Assembly (NCBI RefSeq): GCF_019331715.1
Contig: NZ_JAHBBG010000005.1
Location: 1-64,000, forward strand
Length of the DNA stretch: 64,000 bases
Source: Bifidobacterium simiiventris
Lineage (GTDB): Bacteria > Actinomycetota > Actinomycetes > Actinomycetales > Bifidobacteriaceae
Direction: 5' to 3'
The position numbers and the translations under genes are program-made. The notes below the pieces were generated by a model. It did not search any database, was not told the DNA's origin, and worked only from the letters and a program-made list of their open reading frames with translations. Below are positions 16,556-24,341 of this stretch, piece after piece. Within the stretch, counting starts at the first letter, position 1; each line of letters opens with the position of its first letter.

Positions 16556-17203
16556 TCATCGATGCCAGTCCCGCAGCGAATCAAGCACGGGATAGTCGGC
16601 GTCGTCCGGCAACGGCACGCGTGCGCATGCGTTGACGCCGATGGCGTGCGCCCCGGCCGCGAGCGCCGAGGCGATGCCGCTGACCGAATCCTCGAACACG
16701 AGGCATTCCCGGGGCGGCACTCCGGCGAGCCGCGCGCCGCGCAGGTACGGCGCCGGGTCCGGTTTATGCGCGATGTCGTCGTCGCCGCTGACGATGCCGA
16801 CGAACGAACCGTGCGGCGCGGCGTCGACGACATGTTCGGCCAATGATCGCGGCGAACCGGTGACCAGCACCGAGGGTATGCCGCATGATCGCAGATCGAG
16901 CAACATGTCCCAGGCTCCCGGCGTCCACGGCACATCACTGCCGTACATGGCCGTGACATCGGCCACCAATTCGCCGATGATCGTCGTCTCATCAAGCGAT
17001 ACTCCGGCATCCTGCAACACCGCCGCGCACACCGGCAGTGGCGCGGCCGTCATCTTCAGACTCAATTCCTCGTTCCACGGTACGCCGCACCGTTCGGCGC
17101 AATGCCGCTCGGCGGCCACCCACAGCGGGTCCGAATCGACGAGCGTGCCGTCCAGATCCCAGAGCACGGCCTTCGGAGTGAACGAATCATCAATCATGCG
17201 CAT
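16556..17203 (-). CDS. HAD family hydrolase (beta-phosphoglucomutase/phosphatase-like)
   Basis: Cytoplasmic HAD superfamily protein of 215 residues. Motif I is LWDLDGTLVDSD, with both catalytic aspartates at about residues 15-17. Motif II is VLVTGS, motif III is the lysine in AHKPDPAPYL, and motif IV is VFEDSVSGIASA. The helical cap between motifs I and II (AERHCAERCGVPW) fits subfamily IA enzymes such as sugar-phosphate phosphatases or beta-phosphoglucomutase. It lies next to the AraC / beta-galactosidase genes, so a sugar phosphate is a reasonable guess. Two start codons six bases apart (17203, 17197) cannot be separated. Confidence 0.9.
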   Translation of the reverse strand: MRMIDDSFTPKAVLWDLDGTLVDSDPLWVAAERHCAERCGVPWNEELSLKMTAAPLPVCAAVLQDAGVSLDETTIIGELVADVTAMYGSDVPWTPGAWDMLLDLRSCGIPSVLVTGSPRSLAEHVVDAAPHGSFVGIVSGDDDIAHKPDPAPYLRGARLAGVPPRECLVFEDSVSGIASALAAGAHAIGVNACARVPLPDDADYPVLDSLRDWHR

Positions 17204-17305
17204 GGTTTCACTGTATCGGCCGCCGGCACGGCCGTATCGTACGCATCTGCCGAATCATGGGGAAAAATTGCCGTTCCGTTGGACGCACCGCCAACCATCC
17301 GCCGG

Positions 17306-18208
17306 TCATCGCACGTTCCTCGCCCGTCTGCGATATTCGAGCGGCGAGACGCCCATGCGCTTCCTGAACGCCGAGCAGAACACGGACGTGGTGGAGAACC
17401 CGCACGCCTCGCAGATCTCCTTGAGACTCGTCTGCGCGTTGGCCAGCATGTACGTCGCCGCGTCGAACCGGGCCTGCATCACGTAGGCGTGCGGCGTGTA
17501 TCCGGTCTGCGCCTTGAACGCCCGGATGAACGTGTACTCGCCCATATACGCGATGGCCGCAAGCTCGCCCACCGACAACGTCTCGTCCAGATGCTGCGGG
17601 ATATAGGCCATGACACGACGCACCCCGTCACGGTCGACGCCCTCGCCGTCACGATCGGCGGCGCCGAAGTCAGCGTCGTTCTCCGGCGCGAGGATCTCGC
17701 ACAGCACGTCGGTGATGTATTTGCCGAGCACCGGCTCGCAGAGGCGTTCGCCGTTCTTGAAGATCTCATAGATGCGGGCCAGCTGGTTGAGCGCATACAC
17801 GGGGTTGCGCAGCGCGAACGCGACGCCGCGGCGTTCGCGGATCGCCTCGTAATACGGCCGTGCCGCCTTGCCGTCGAAATGCATCCAGAGCACGTCGCTG
17901 GGCTCCAGCGCCTGATAGTAGTGGTATTCGTAGCAGTCAAGCAGTACGAAGTCGCCACCGGACGCGACGGTTTCATGGTCCTTGGTACGGATCAGCATCG
18001 ATCCGTTGCGCAGCACCATGATCAGGAAACTGTCGAACCGCGTGCGTTCGGCGAGCAGCCCCTCCTCGTAGTGGAACAGGCCGGTTTGCAGCGGGTAGAG
18101 GAACGTGTTGCGGGCGACGAGGCTGGGCGTGTGCACGTAATAGTGGTAGTCGCCTCCCCACACCAGATGGGAGGCGACGTCCGAATGTTCGATCTCGTTG
18201 ATGTCCAT
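17306..18208 (-). CDS. AraC family transcriptional regulator (first of two paralogues)
   Basis: Regulator of 300 residues: an N-terminal cupin-like sugar-sensing domain (about 1-150, with FLYPLQTGLFHYEEG and DFVLLDCYEYHYY) and a C-terminal double helix-turn-helix (about 200-295, with LAAIAYMGEYTFIRAFKAQTGYTPHAYVMQARFDAA and ICEACGFSTTSVFCSAFRKRMG). The ATG at 18208 was chosen because AGGAGG lies nine bases upstream. It is clearly related to the AraC protein at 27908-28771, and the two bracket the sugar importer. It lies about 108 bp downstream of the beta-galactosidase on the same strand and probably controls that operon. Confidence 0.92.
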   Translation of the reverse strand: MDINEIEHSDVASHLVWGGDYHYYVHTPSLVARNTFLYPLQTGLFHYEEGLLAERTRFDSFLIMVLRNGSMLIRTKDHETVASGGDFVLLDCYEYHYYQALEPSDVLWMHFDGKAARPYYEAIRERRGVAFALRNPVYALNQLARIYEIFKNGERLCEPVLGKYITDVLCEILAPENDADFGAADRDGEGVDRDGVRRVMAYIPQHLDETLSVGELAAIAYMGEYTFIRAFKAQTGYTPHAYVMQARFDAATYMLANAQTSLKEICEACGFSTTSVFCSAFRKRMGVSPLEYRRRARNVR

Positions 18209-18316
18209 CGACTTCGGCCTCCTCACCATGCGCGTTCACGTCATGCGACACGTTCAGTGTATCGCGGATGACATGATCGCGACGGCGGGGAGACCGGGGT
18301 CGTGGGTCAGGATGGG

Positions 18317-20629
18317 TCAGGACTTGCGCAGCGTGATCTCGTAGACTGGCTGGGCGGCCACGGAGCCGAGTTCGGCGATCTGCTCGTCGGCATGCTCCAT
18401 GCGGGCGGCCATCGGCGAGTCGACGTTCACGTTCACGCCCTTCTTGAGCGGCGTGATCACGAACACCAGCCGGTTGCCGGCGGCGGCGACCCGGGCCGCG
18501 TTCTCCTTCATGCCGATCTCCCAGACGTCGCCGTTGCAGAAGTTGTCGTTGATGAGCTCCGCGTTGGCGAACATCCAGCCGATGTCGCCGGTGTAGCGCA
18601 CCTGCAGCAGCACGTCCTTGAGGTTCGTCCCGTCCATGAAGCCGTCCGGCAGGGTGATGGCGAACCGCTGCGCGCTGAGCCGTTCGACGGCGGGTTCGAT
18701 GGTCTTGCGGGCCAGCGTGATCGTCGTCGTGCCGAGTCCGCCGGCCGCCGTCGCACCGCCCTGCGCAACATCCGACCGTGAACCGTCCGCAACCGCAAGA
18801 TAGCCGGCCGGATAGGTCGACACCGTGATCTCGGTGTCGCGCGACTCGACCTTGAACATGTCGCCGTCGCGGAACAGCGCGCCCGGGGCGAACGCGAGCG
18901 CCTCGCCGTCGATCACGGTCATCTCGTCGGCCTTGGCACGGGAGATCACCACGATGTCGACCGTCGTGCCGTCCTTGGTCACGGTGAAGGTCTGGAAGTC
19001 GGCCGCATCGTCCACGTCGATCACGTCGCCGTCCGCGAACCGCAGCCATGCCTTGCCCATGCCGTCGGGACGCATGAACACGAACGTGCGATGACCGGCG
19101 CCGGGCAGCGTGATCGCGGTGACGGGCTGCACGGTGGCCGCTTCGAGCATGATGCCGTCGAGGTCCATGTTGAACGGCAGCACGCAGTTCTCTTCGGGGG
19201 CGAGGCCGATGCCTTCGAACGTGACGGTCCGGCCGCTCGCCAGCGTGATCGTCAGCGTCTCATCCCGCTTGGCTTCGGTCGTGTCGTGATCCTGGAAGTT
19301 GTTGAGGAACACGAATCCGCTCGTGCCGTCGGTGCGGATCGCGTACCGCAGATCGGTGCGGTTGTCCGGCGTGATGCCCTGCTGGTCGGCCGGGATCACC
19401 ACGCTCATCGGCACGAACCGGTCGGCGAACGTGGAGCCGAAGTAGTGCAGCGTCTTCATGCGGCCGTACGATTCGCGCACCTGACCGAACTCGCCGAGGC
19501 CGGCCTGGTAGTCGTACGATTTCTTCGGCACCTGGCCTTCGTTGAGATAGACGCCGTCGCCGGTCGGATTGGTGCCGCCGTGGTACATGTAGTAGCCGAG
19601 GAAGTTGCAGCCGGAACCCATTTTGATGTTGGTCATCGCGTCGACGGACTTCATCGGCAGCACGAACCGGTAGTTGTACGAGTTGGTCATGCCGCCGCCC
19701 ATCTCGCAGCAGGCGTACGGCTTGTCCTCCGGCTGATAGCTCGGGTCGAATTCGTCGTTGCGCGGGCAGTCGTTCGCATGGAAGTCGCGGTACAGGTATT
19801 CGTCGGTCTTCGGATGGTCGCCGCCGTGCGCGTAGAACAGCCACGGCCGGTAGGCGTAGCCGCCCCACAGCGGCAGCACGTCGTCGGGAACCGGGGCGCC
19901 GCCCCAGCCGGTGGCCGTGTAGAACGGCACCTTGATGCCGACCTCGTGGGCGATGCCGCGCAGCGCCTCCAGATAGGCGATGCCGTCGGAGCCGCCGGGC
20001 ACCCATTCGTCGGAGATGCCGGTGGTCATCTCCCACGGTGCGGACGAGTGCATGTACTCGTTGTCGAGCTGCGCGCCGATGATCGGGCCGCCCTGGTCGA
20101 ACAGCAGTCCGTCGACCTGCTCGAAGATCTTCGTGTACAGCTCGCGCACTTCGGCGAGCCAGCCGGCGTCGAGCGAACGGGCCTCGTAGTCCTTGCCGTA
20201 CACCCAGTCGGGCACGCCGCCGTTGCGCACCTCGCCGTGGTCGAACGGGCCCATGCGCAGGATCATGTACATGCCGTGCTTGGCGCACAGTTCGGTGAAG
20301 CGGCGCAGGTCGCGCGAGCCGGTGAAGTCCCAGTGGCCTTCGCGCTCCTCGTGATGGTTCCAGAACACGTAGTTGGCGATGACGTTCACGCCGCCGGCCG
20401 CGCATTTGGCCAGTTCGTCGTCCCAGCGGGACTCGTCCATACGCGAGAAGTGGAATTCGCCGCTGACGCCGAAGAACGGCTTGCCGCCCACGGTCATGTA
20501 GTAGTTGGTGAAGTCGATCGCGGTGCCGTCGGGGGCGACGTTGCGCGTGCGGTCGACGATGTCGAACGGACGGATGTCGCGTTTGCGGAACGTGGTCAGG
20601 TCGACGACATGCTGGTTGGTGTGGGACAT
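18317..20629 (-). CDS. Beta-galactosidase, glycoside hydrolase family 35
   Basis: Enzyme of 770 residues predicted to release terminal beta-linked galactose from an imported oligosaccharide. The GH35 barrel covers about residues 45-380. It shows GVSGEFHFSRMDESRW, NYVFWNHHEEREGHWDF and ILRMGPFDHGEVRNGGVPDW. The acid/base Glu is in GGPIIGAQLDNEY near residue 190, and the likely nucleophile Glu is in CCEMGGGM. C-terminal beta domains follow. No signal peptide is visible, so the enzyme is intracellular. The ATG at 20629 has AAAGG about ten bases upstream. It follows the sugar permease genes, linking uptake to hydrolysis. Confidence 0.9.
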   Translation of the reverse strand: MSHTNQHVVDLTTFRKRDIRPFDIVDRTRNVAPDGTAIDFTNYYMTVGGKPFFGVSGEFHFSRMDESRWDDELAKCAAGGVNVIANYVFWNHHEEREGHWDFTGSRDLRRFTELCAKHGMYMILRMGPFDHGEVRNGGVPDWVYGKDYEARSLDAGWLAEVRELYTKIFEQVDGLLFDQGGPIIGAQLDNEYMHSSAPWEMTTGISDEWVPGGSDGIAYLEALRGIAHEVGIKVPFYTATGWGGAPVPDDVLPLWGGYAYRPWLFYAHGGDHPKTDEYLYRDFHANDCPRNDEFDPSYQPEDKPYACCEMGGGMTNSYNYRFVLPMKSVDAMTNIKMGSGCNFLGYYMYHGGTNPTGDGVYLNEGQVPKKSYDYQAGLGEFGQVRESYGRMKTLHYFGSTFADRFVPMSVVIPADQQGITPDNRTDLRYAIRTDGTSGFVFLNNFQDHDTTEAKRDETLTITLASGRTVTFEGIGLAPEENCVLPFNMDLDGIMLEAATVQPVTAITLPGAGHRTFVFMRPDGMGKAWLRFADGDVIDVDDAADFQTFTVTKDGTTVDIVVISRAKADEMTVIDGEALAFAPGALFRDGDMFKVESRDTEITVSTYPAGYLAVADGSRSDVAQGGATAAGGLGTTTITLARKTIEPAVERLSAQRFAITLPDGFMDGTNLKDVLLQVRYTGDIGWMFANAELINDNFCNGDVWEIGMKENAARVAAAGNRLVFVITPLKKGVNVNVDSPMAARMEHADEQIAELGSVAAQPVYEITLRKS

Positions 20630-20714
20630 GGGATTGGTACCTTTCGAATGATTGACGTGGACGGCGGGGCGGACTGTTCGCTTAACGGCTCGCCTCCGGC
20701 CCTGCAATTACGGA

Positions 20715-20796
20715 CCTCGCTACGCTCGGACTCAATGCTGCCTTCTCTCGCCCGGCTCGCTCAGGCTGATGCTACGGGAAGCCCACCGGGCTTCCC
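20715..20796. repeat. REP-like segment and hairpin between permease and beta-galactosidase
   Basis: The segment contains CCTCGCTACGCTCGG, a core similar to the CTCGCCGCGCTCGG element near 13425. It is followed by a perfect hairpin GGGAAGCCC (20776-20784) / GGGCTTCCC (20788-20796) with a 3-nt loop, ending 10 bp before the permease stop codon region. On the minus strand this is just downstream of the permease gene. It could act as an intercistronic mRNA-stabilising or attenuating structure. Confidence 0.55.
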
Positions 20797-20806
20797 GCTT
20801 AACGCG

Positions 20807-21688
20807 TCAGCCCTTGACCGACCCGGCGACCAGGCCGGCGACGATCCACTTCTGGCAGAAGATGAAGAACAGGAACACGGGGATGAGCGCGATGGTGGTG
20901 ATGGTCATGAACAGCGGCCAATTGGTGCTGAACTGGCCCATGGCGTTGAACACCTGCAGCACGAGCGTCTGCTTTTCGGTGGAGGAGATGTAGATGTTCG
21001 GCGTCATGAAGTCGTTCCAGGTCCACATGGTCTCGAACACCACCACAGTGACGAGGATCGGGCGGATGAGCGGCAGCACGATCTGCCAGAAGATGCGCAA
21101 CGGTCCCGCGCCGTCCAATCGCGCCGCCTCGAACAGTTCGCCGGGCAGTCCGCGCATGTACTGCACGATCAGGAAGTAGCAGAACGTGGCGCCGCCCAGG
21201 TAGAGCACGATCAGGCCGAGCAGCGTGTCCACCAGGCCGAACTGCGCCTCCATCTTGTACTGCGGGATGAGCAGCGTCTGGCCGGGGATGACGAACGAGA
21301 GCATGAGGAACGCGCCGATGCCGGCGGTGAGCCTGCTGCGTTTGAGCACCATGCCGTAGGCGGCGAGCGCGCCGATGATGACCATGAAGAACACGCCCAC
21401 GACGGTCACGATCAGCGTGTTGACGGTGGCCCGCACGACCGGCAGGTTCTCCAGAGCGTACGTGTAGTTCTCGAGAGTGGGGTGCACGGGCAGTCCGAAC
21501 GGGTCGGCGGCCATGTCGCCCGAATTCTTGAAGGTGTTGACCACCACGACGTACAGCGGCACGGCGCAGATCAGAGCGAGGGCGATGACCACGACGGAGC
21601 GGACGGCGGAGCGGATGCGTTCGCGCTGGCTCATAGTCAGTCCGCGGGAGGTTCCGTTATGCGATGCGGATGATGTTGCGGCGCTCAT
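20807..21688 (-). CDS. Sugar ABC transporter permease (MalG-like)
   Basis: Second membrane subunit (293 residues) of a CUT1-type carbohydrate importer, with six predicted helices starting at about residues 29-50. The EAA coupling loop is ELFEAARLDGAGPLRIFWQIVLPLIRP near residue 190. The ATG at 21688 overlaps the MalF-like stop by 4 bp (ATGA). No ATPase gene lies in the locus, so it probably uses a shared MsmK-type ATPase encoded elsewhere, as is usual for bifidobacterial sugar importers. Confidence 0.94.
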   Translation of the reverse strand: MSAATSSASHNGTSRGLTMSQRERIRSAVRSVVVIALALICAVPLYVVVVNTFKNSGDMAADPFGLPVHPTLENYTYALENLPVVRATVNTLIVTVVGVFFMVIIGALAAYGMVLKRSRLTAGIGAFLMLSFVIPGQTLLIPQYKMEAQFGLVDTLLGLIVLYLGGATFCYFLIVQYMRGLPGELFEAARLDGAGPLRIFWQIVLPLIRPILVTVVVFETMWTWNDFMTPNIYISSTEKQTLVLQVFNAMGQFSTNWPLFMTITTIALIPVFLFFIFCQKWIVAGLVAGSVKG

Positions 21689-22671
21689 GACAGCCTCTTT
21701 TCGATACCGTTGGTGACGACCTGCTGCAGGGCCACGAGGATCACGCAGCACAGGAAGAACATGACGCCGAGCGCCGAGCCGACGCCGTATCGGCCGGAGC
21801 CGATGCCGGTGACGATGATGGATTGGGTGACGGTGTAGGTCGCGTGGCCGGGGCCGCCCGTGGTGAGGGTGAACGGCAGGTCGTAGACCTTCAGGCCGCC
21901 GGTCAGCAGCATGAAGATGGAGACGCCCATCGCGGGCACCATCTGCGGCAGGGTGATGTGCGCGAACTGCTGGCCGCGGGATGCGCCGTCCACGGACGCC
22001 TGCTCGTACAGGTCGGCGGGGATGGCCTGCAGGTAGGCGAGGTACAGGGTGGCGTGCCAGCCGATCTGTGCCCACACGGCGATGAAGATCACGCAGCCTT
22101 TGGCGAGCGTAGGATCGGACAGCCACGGCACCGGCGCGATGCCGAGCTTGCCGAGCAGCGTGTTGACCGCGCCCGTGCCGAGCGGGGAGAAGATGTACTG
22201 CCAGACCAGGCCGAGGACGGCCATCGACGGCACGGAGAAGAAGAAGAACAGGGAGCGGGCGAAGTTGCGTCCGAAGAACTTGCGGTTGAGGGTCACGGCG
22301 AGCGGCAGGGCGATGGCTGTGATGAGCACGGTGGTGGCGATGGTGTACAGCATCGTGAATCCAAGGCCGGCGAGCAGCGTCTGATCGGCGAAGATCGTCC
22401 GGTAGTTGGCCAGTCCGACGAACGAGGCGTTGGCGAAATCGTATCCGTCGTAGTCGGTGAGGCTGAAGACGATGCTCTGCGCGAACGGGATGAGCACGAT
22501 GATGATGTACACGGCCAGCAGCGGCAGGAGGAACTGCACGGAGGTCAGGTTCTCCATGAGGTTGCGGTGCCGGCGGTCCTTGGCATGCGCGGCTTCGAGG
22601 TCCGAGTCCAGGGCCCGGACCGGGGCCGCCGCGCGGTTGGATGCGGCGGCCAGTACGGTTGCGGTTGTCAT
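21685..22671 (-). CDS. Sugar ABC transporter permease (MalF-like)
   Basis: First membrane subunit (328 residues) of the CUT1 importer. A polar N-terminal tail of about 50 residues is followed by six predicted helices. The coupling motif is LYEQASVDGASRGQQFAHITLPQM near residue 225. The ATG at 22671 has AAGGTG about eight bases upstream. It sits 11 bp after the binding-protein stop and overlaps the next permease, so the three transport genes are one operon. Confidence 0.94.
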   Translation of the reverse strand: MTTATVLAAASNRAAAPVRALDSDLEAAHAKDRRHRNLMENLTSVQFLLPLLAVYIIIVLIPFAQSIVFSLTDYDGYDFANASFVGLANYRTIFADQTLLAGLGFTMLYTIATTVLITAIALPLAVTLNRKFFGRNFARSLFFFFSVPSMAVLGLVWQYIFSPLGTGAVNTLLGKLGIAPVPWLSDPTLAKGCVIFIAVWAQIGWHATLYLAYLQAIPADLYEQASVDGASRGQQFAHITLPQMVPAMGVSIFMLLTGGLKVYDLPFTLTTGGPGHATYTVTQSIIVTGIGSGRYGVGSALGVMFFLCCVILVALQQVVTNGIEKRLS

Positions 22672-22682
22672 GCGGATCACCT

Positions 22683-23936
22683 TCAGGAGAGCGTCTTGAG
22701 CTTGGCGTCGAGGTTGACGGCGGCCTGCGCCGGGCTGATGGAGCCGAGCGCCACCTGCTGCAGCTGGGCGAAGGTTTCGGCGCGCAGGGCGCTGCGTCCG
22801 GTGGACGGCCAGCCGAGCGTGTTGAGGTAGATGTTGCCGGTCTTCAGGTACAGGTCGTACGGTTCGGAGAACGTCTCGTCGATGTCCGGCGTGTAGTTCT
22901 TGGTGGCGGGGATCAGGCCGAGGCTGCTTTGCAGGATCTTGAGGCCGTCCTCGGAGGAGATGAAGTCGAGGAAGGCTTCGGCCGCCTCGAGCTTCTTGCC
23001 GTCGATCTTGGCGTTGATGGCGTAGCCCGAGTCGGCCGCGCCGGGCGCGAACGGGGTGTCGCCCTTGTGCAGCATCGGCATCCTGCCGAACGCGAAGTTG
23101 AGGCCGGCGTCCTTGAACGTCTTCACATCCCAGTATCCGGACGGCATGACGGCCAGTCGGCCGGCGGCGAATTCGGAGCGCACCTGGTCGTCGGCGAGTC
23201 CGGTGACTTCGGAGCCCATCACGCCGGCGTCGAACAGTTTGGCCCATTCCTTGTAGTACTTGGTGTAGCTTTTGGCGAACGTGGAGTCGCCGTCGCCGAT
23301 CTGCTGGTCGATGCTCTTGGACTGCTTGGAGGAATCGTAGCCGATCCAGCCTTCCACGAGCGCGCCGAGGCCGGCCTTAGGTTCGAGGTACGGCTTGTCG
23401 ACTCCGGCGTCCTTGAGCTTCTTGAGCATCTCGATGAACTCGTCCCACGTTTCGGGAATCGTGTCGTAGCCGGCCTTGGCCAACAGATCCTTGTTGTAGG
23501 CGTAGGCGTTGGACCATGCGGTCACGGACATGCTGTAGACCTTGCCGTCCACGGTGGCCTGGGCCTTGTTCGTGTCTCCGATGCGGTCCATGAACGGCTC
23601 GTCGGTCAGGTCCTTGGCGACGTGGTTCTTCACCAGATCGGCGAGCTGCTCGGGCGGGGCCACGTAGACGTCGGCGAGCTTGCCGCCGGAGATGCGCGTC
23701 TGCAGCGTCTGCTGGTAGCCGGCCTGCGCGCCGTTGGTGGTGCTGAACTTGATCTTGACGTCCGGATTGGCTTTCTCGAACGCGTCGATCAGCGGCTGGT
23801 ACAGGTCCTGCGTGTTGTTGGCGAAGAACGACAGTTCCGTCTTGCCGGATGCCGTGCCCGATCCGCAGGCTGCGAGGGATGCGACCATTGCGATTGCGGC
23901 ACCGGCGCCGATCGCGGTTGTCCATGTGTGCTTCAT
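22683..23936 (-). CDS. Sugar ABC transporter substrate-binding lipoprotein
   Basis: Family 1 (SBP_bac_1) extracellular binding protein of 417 residues capturing an oligosaccharide for the adjacent permeases. A lipoprotein signal is clear: MKHT, a hydrophobic stretch, then LAAC with Cys at about residue 24. The mature part shows FEKANPDVKIKFSTT near the N-terminus and AFGRMPMLHKGDTPFAPGAADSGYAI, both typical of the family. AAAGGAG lies five bases before the ATG at 23936. First gene of the importer / beta-galactosidase operon. The ligand is not determined; a galactose-terminated oligosaccharide is inferred from the GH35 gene. Confidence 0.94.
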   Translation of the reverse strand: MKHTWTTAIGAGAAIAMVASLAACGSGTASGKTELSFFANNTQDLYQPLIDAFEKANPDVKIKFSTTNGAQAGYQQTLQTRISGGKLADVYVAPPEQLADLVKNHVAKDLTDEPFMDRIGDTNKAQATVDGKVYSMSVTAWSNAYAYNKDLLAKAGYDTIPETWDEFIEMLKKLKDAGVDKPYLEPKAGLGALVEGWIGYDSSKQSKSIDQQIGDGDSTFAKSYTKYYKEWAKLFDAGVMGSEVTGLADDQVRSEFAAGRLAVMPSGYWDVKTFKDAGLNFAFGRMPMLHKGDTPFAPGAADSGYAINAKIDGKKLEAAEAFLDFISSEDGLKILQSSLGLIPATKNYTPDIDETFSEPYDLYLKTGNIYLNTLGWPSTGRSALRAETFAQLQQVALGSISPAQAAVNLDAKLKTLS

Positions 23937-24042
23937 GATGGCTCCTTTCATCAGAGCATGTGCGCACGGATACCTTGTGCGACCATGCCGAAGGTGTTGG
24001 TACAAGCACTGCGACCGTCGAACTGCTTCGTTCGGTTCGTCG

Positions 24043-24140
24043 CTGTGTTTTGTTGATACCATCCTATGACTGGTTTGGCTTGATATATCACCATAAATTG
24101 CCGAGAGATAGAGATTTATTGCTCTCACTGTGATGTTGAT
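24043..24140 (-). promoter_or_regulatory. Upstream region of the sugar importer with repeated sites
   Basis: Three related segments face the binding-protein gene: CTGTGTTTTGTTGAT (24043-24057), CTGGTTTGGCTTGAT (24070-24084) and CTGTGATGTTGAT (24128-24140) on the + strand. The first two are 27 bp apart and the third lies about 56 bp further. Such spaced direct repeats fit AraC-type binding. A possible minus-strand -10 TAGGAT (24061-24066) lies between the first two. The remainder of the 405-bp gap holds the palindrome at 24231-24278 and no coding region. Confidence 0.45.
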
Positions 24141-24230
24141 CGATAACGTTCGCCGCACCGGCGGAGACCAGGACGGTCGCAATATCCGCCATCGGCGCGC
24201 ACAACGGCATGCGGCACCCGCACAACGCAA

Positions 24231-24278
24231 GTGGCGGTTTTCTCTCGCTGTCTTACGACAGTGAGAGAAAACCGCCAC
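24231..24278 (-). terminator. Long near-perfect palindrome after the DUF5107 gene
   Basis: Arms GTGGCGGTTTTCTCTC (24231-24246) and GAGAGAAAACCGCCAC (24263-24278), plus the inner pair CTGTC/GACAG, form a 22-bp stem with one mismatch and a TTAC loop. It starts about 63 bp past the DUF5107 stop codon and lies before the importer promoter. It probably terminates the DUF5107 transcript. No T tail follows; the T run is inside the stem. Confidence 0.65.
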
Positions 24279-24341
24279 GATATCGCGTCCCGCGCAATCA
24301 ACATAGGTTCGGCGCAGGATCAGCGTGAGCCCACAGCAAGA

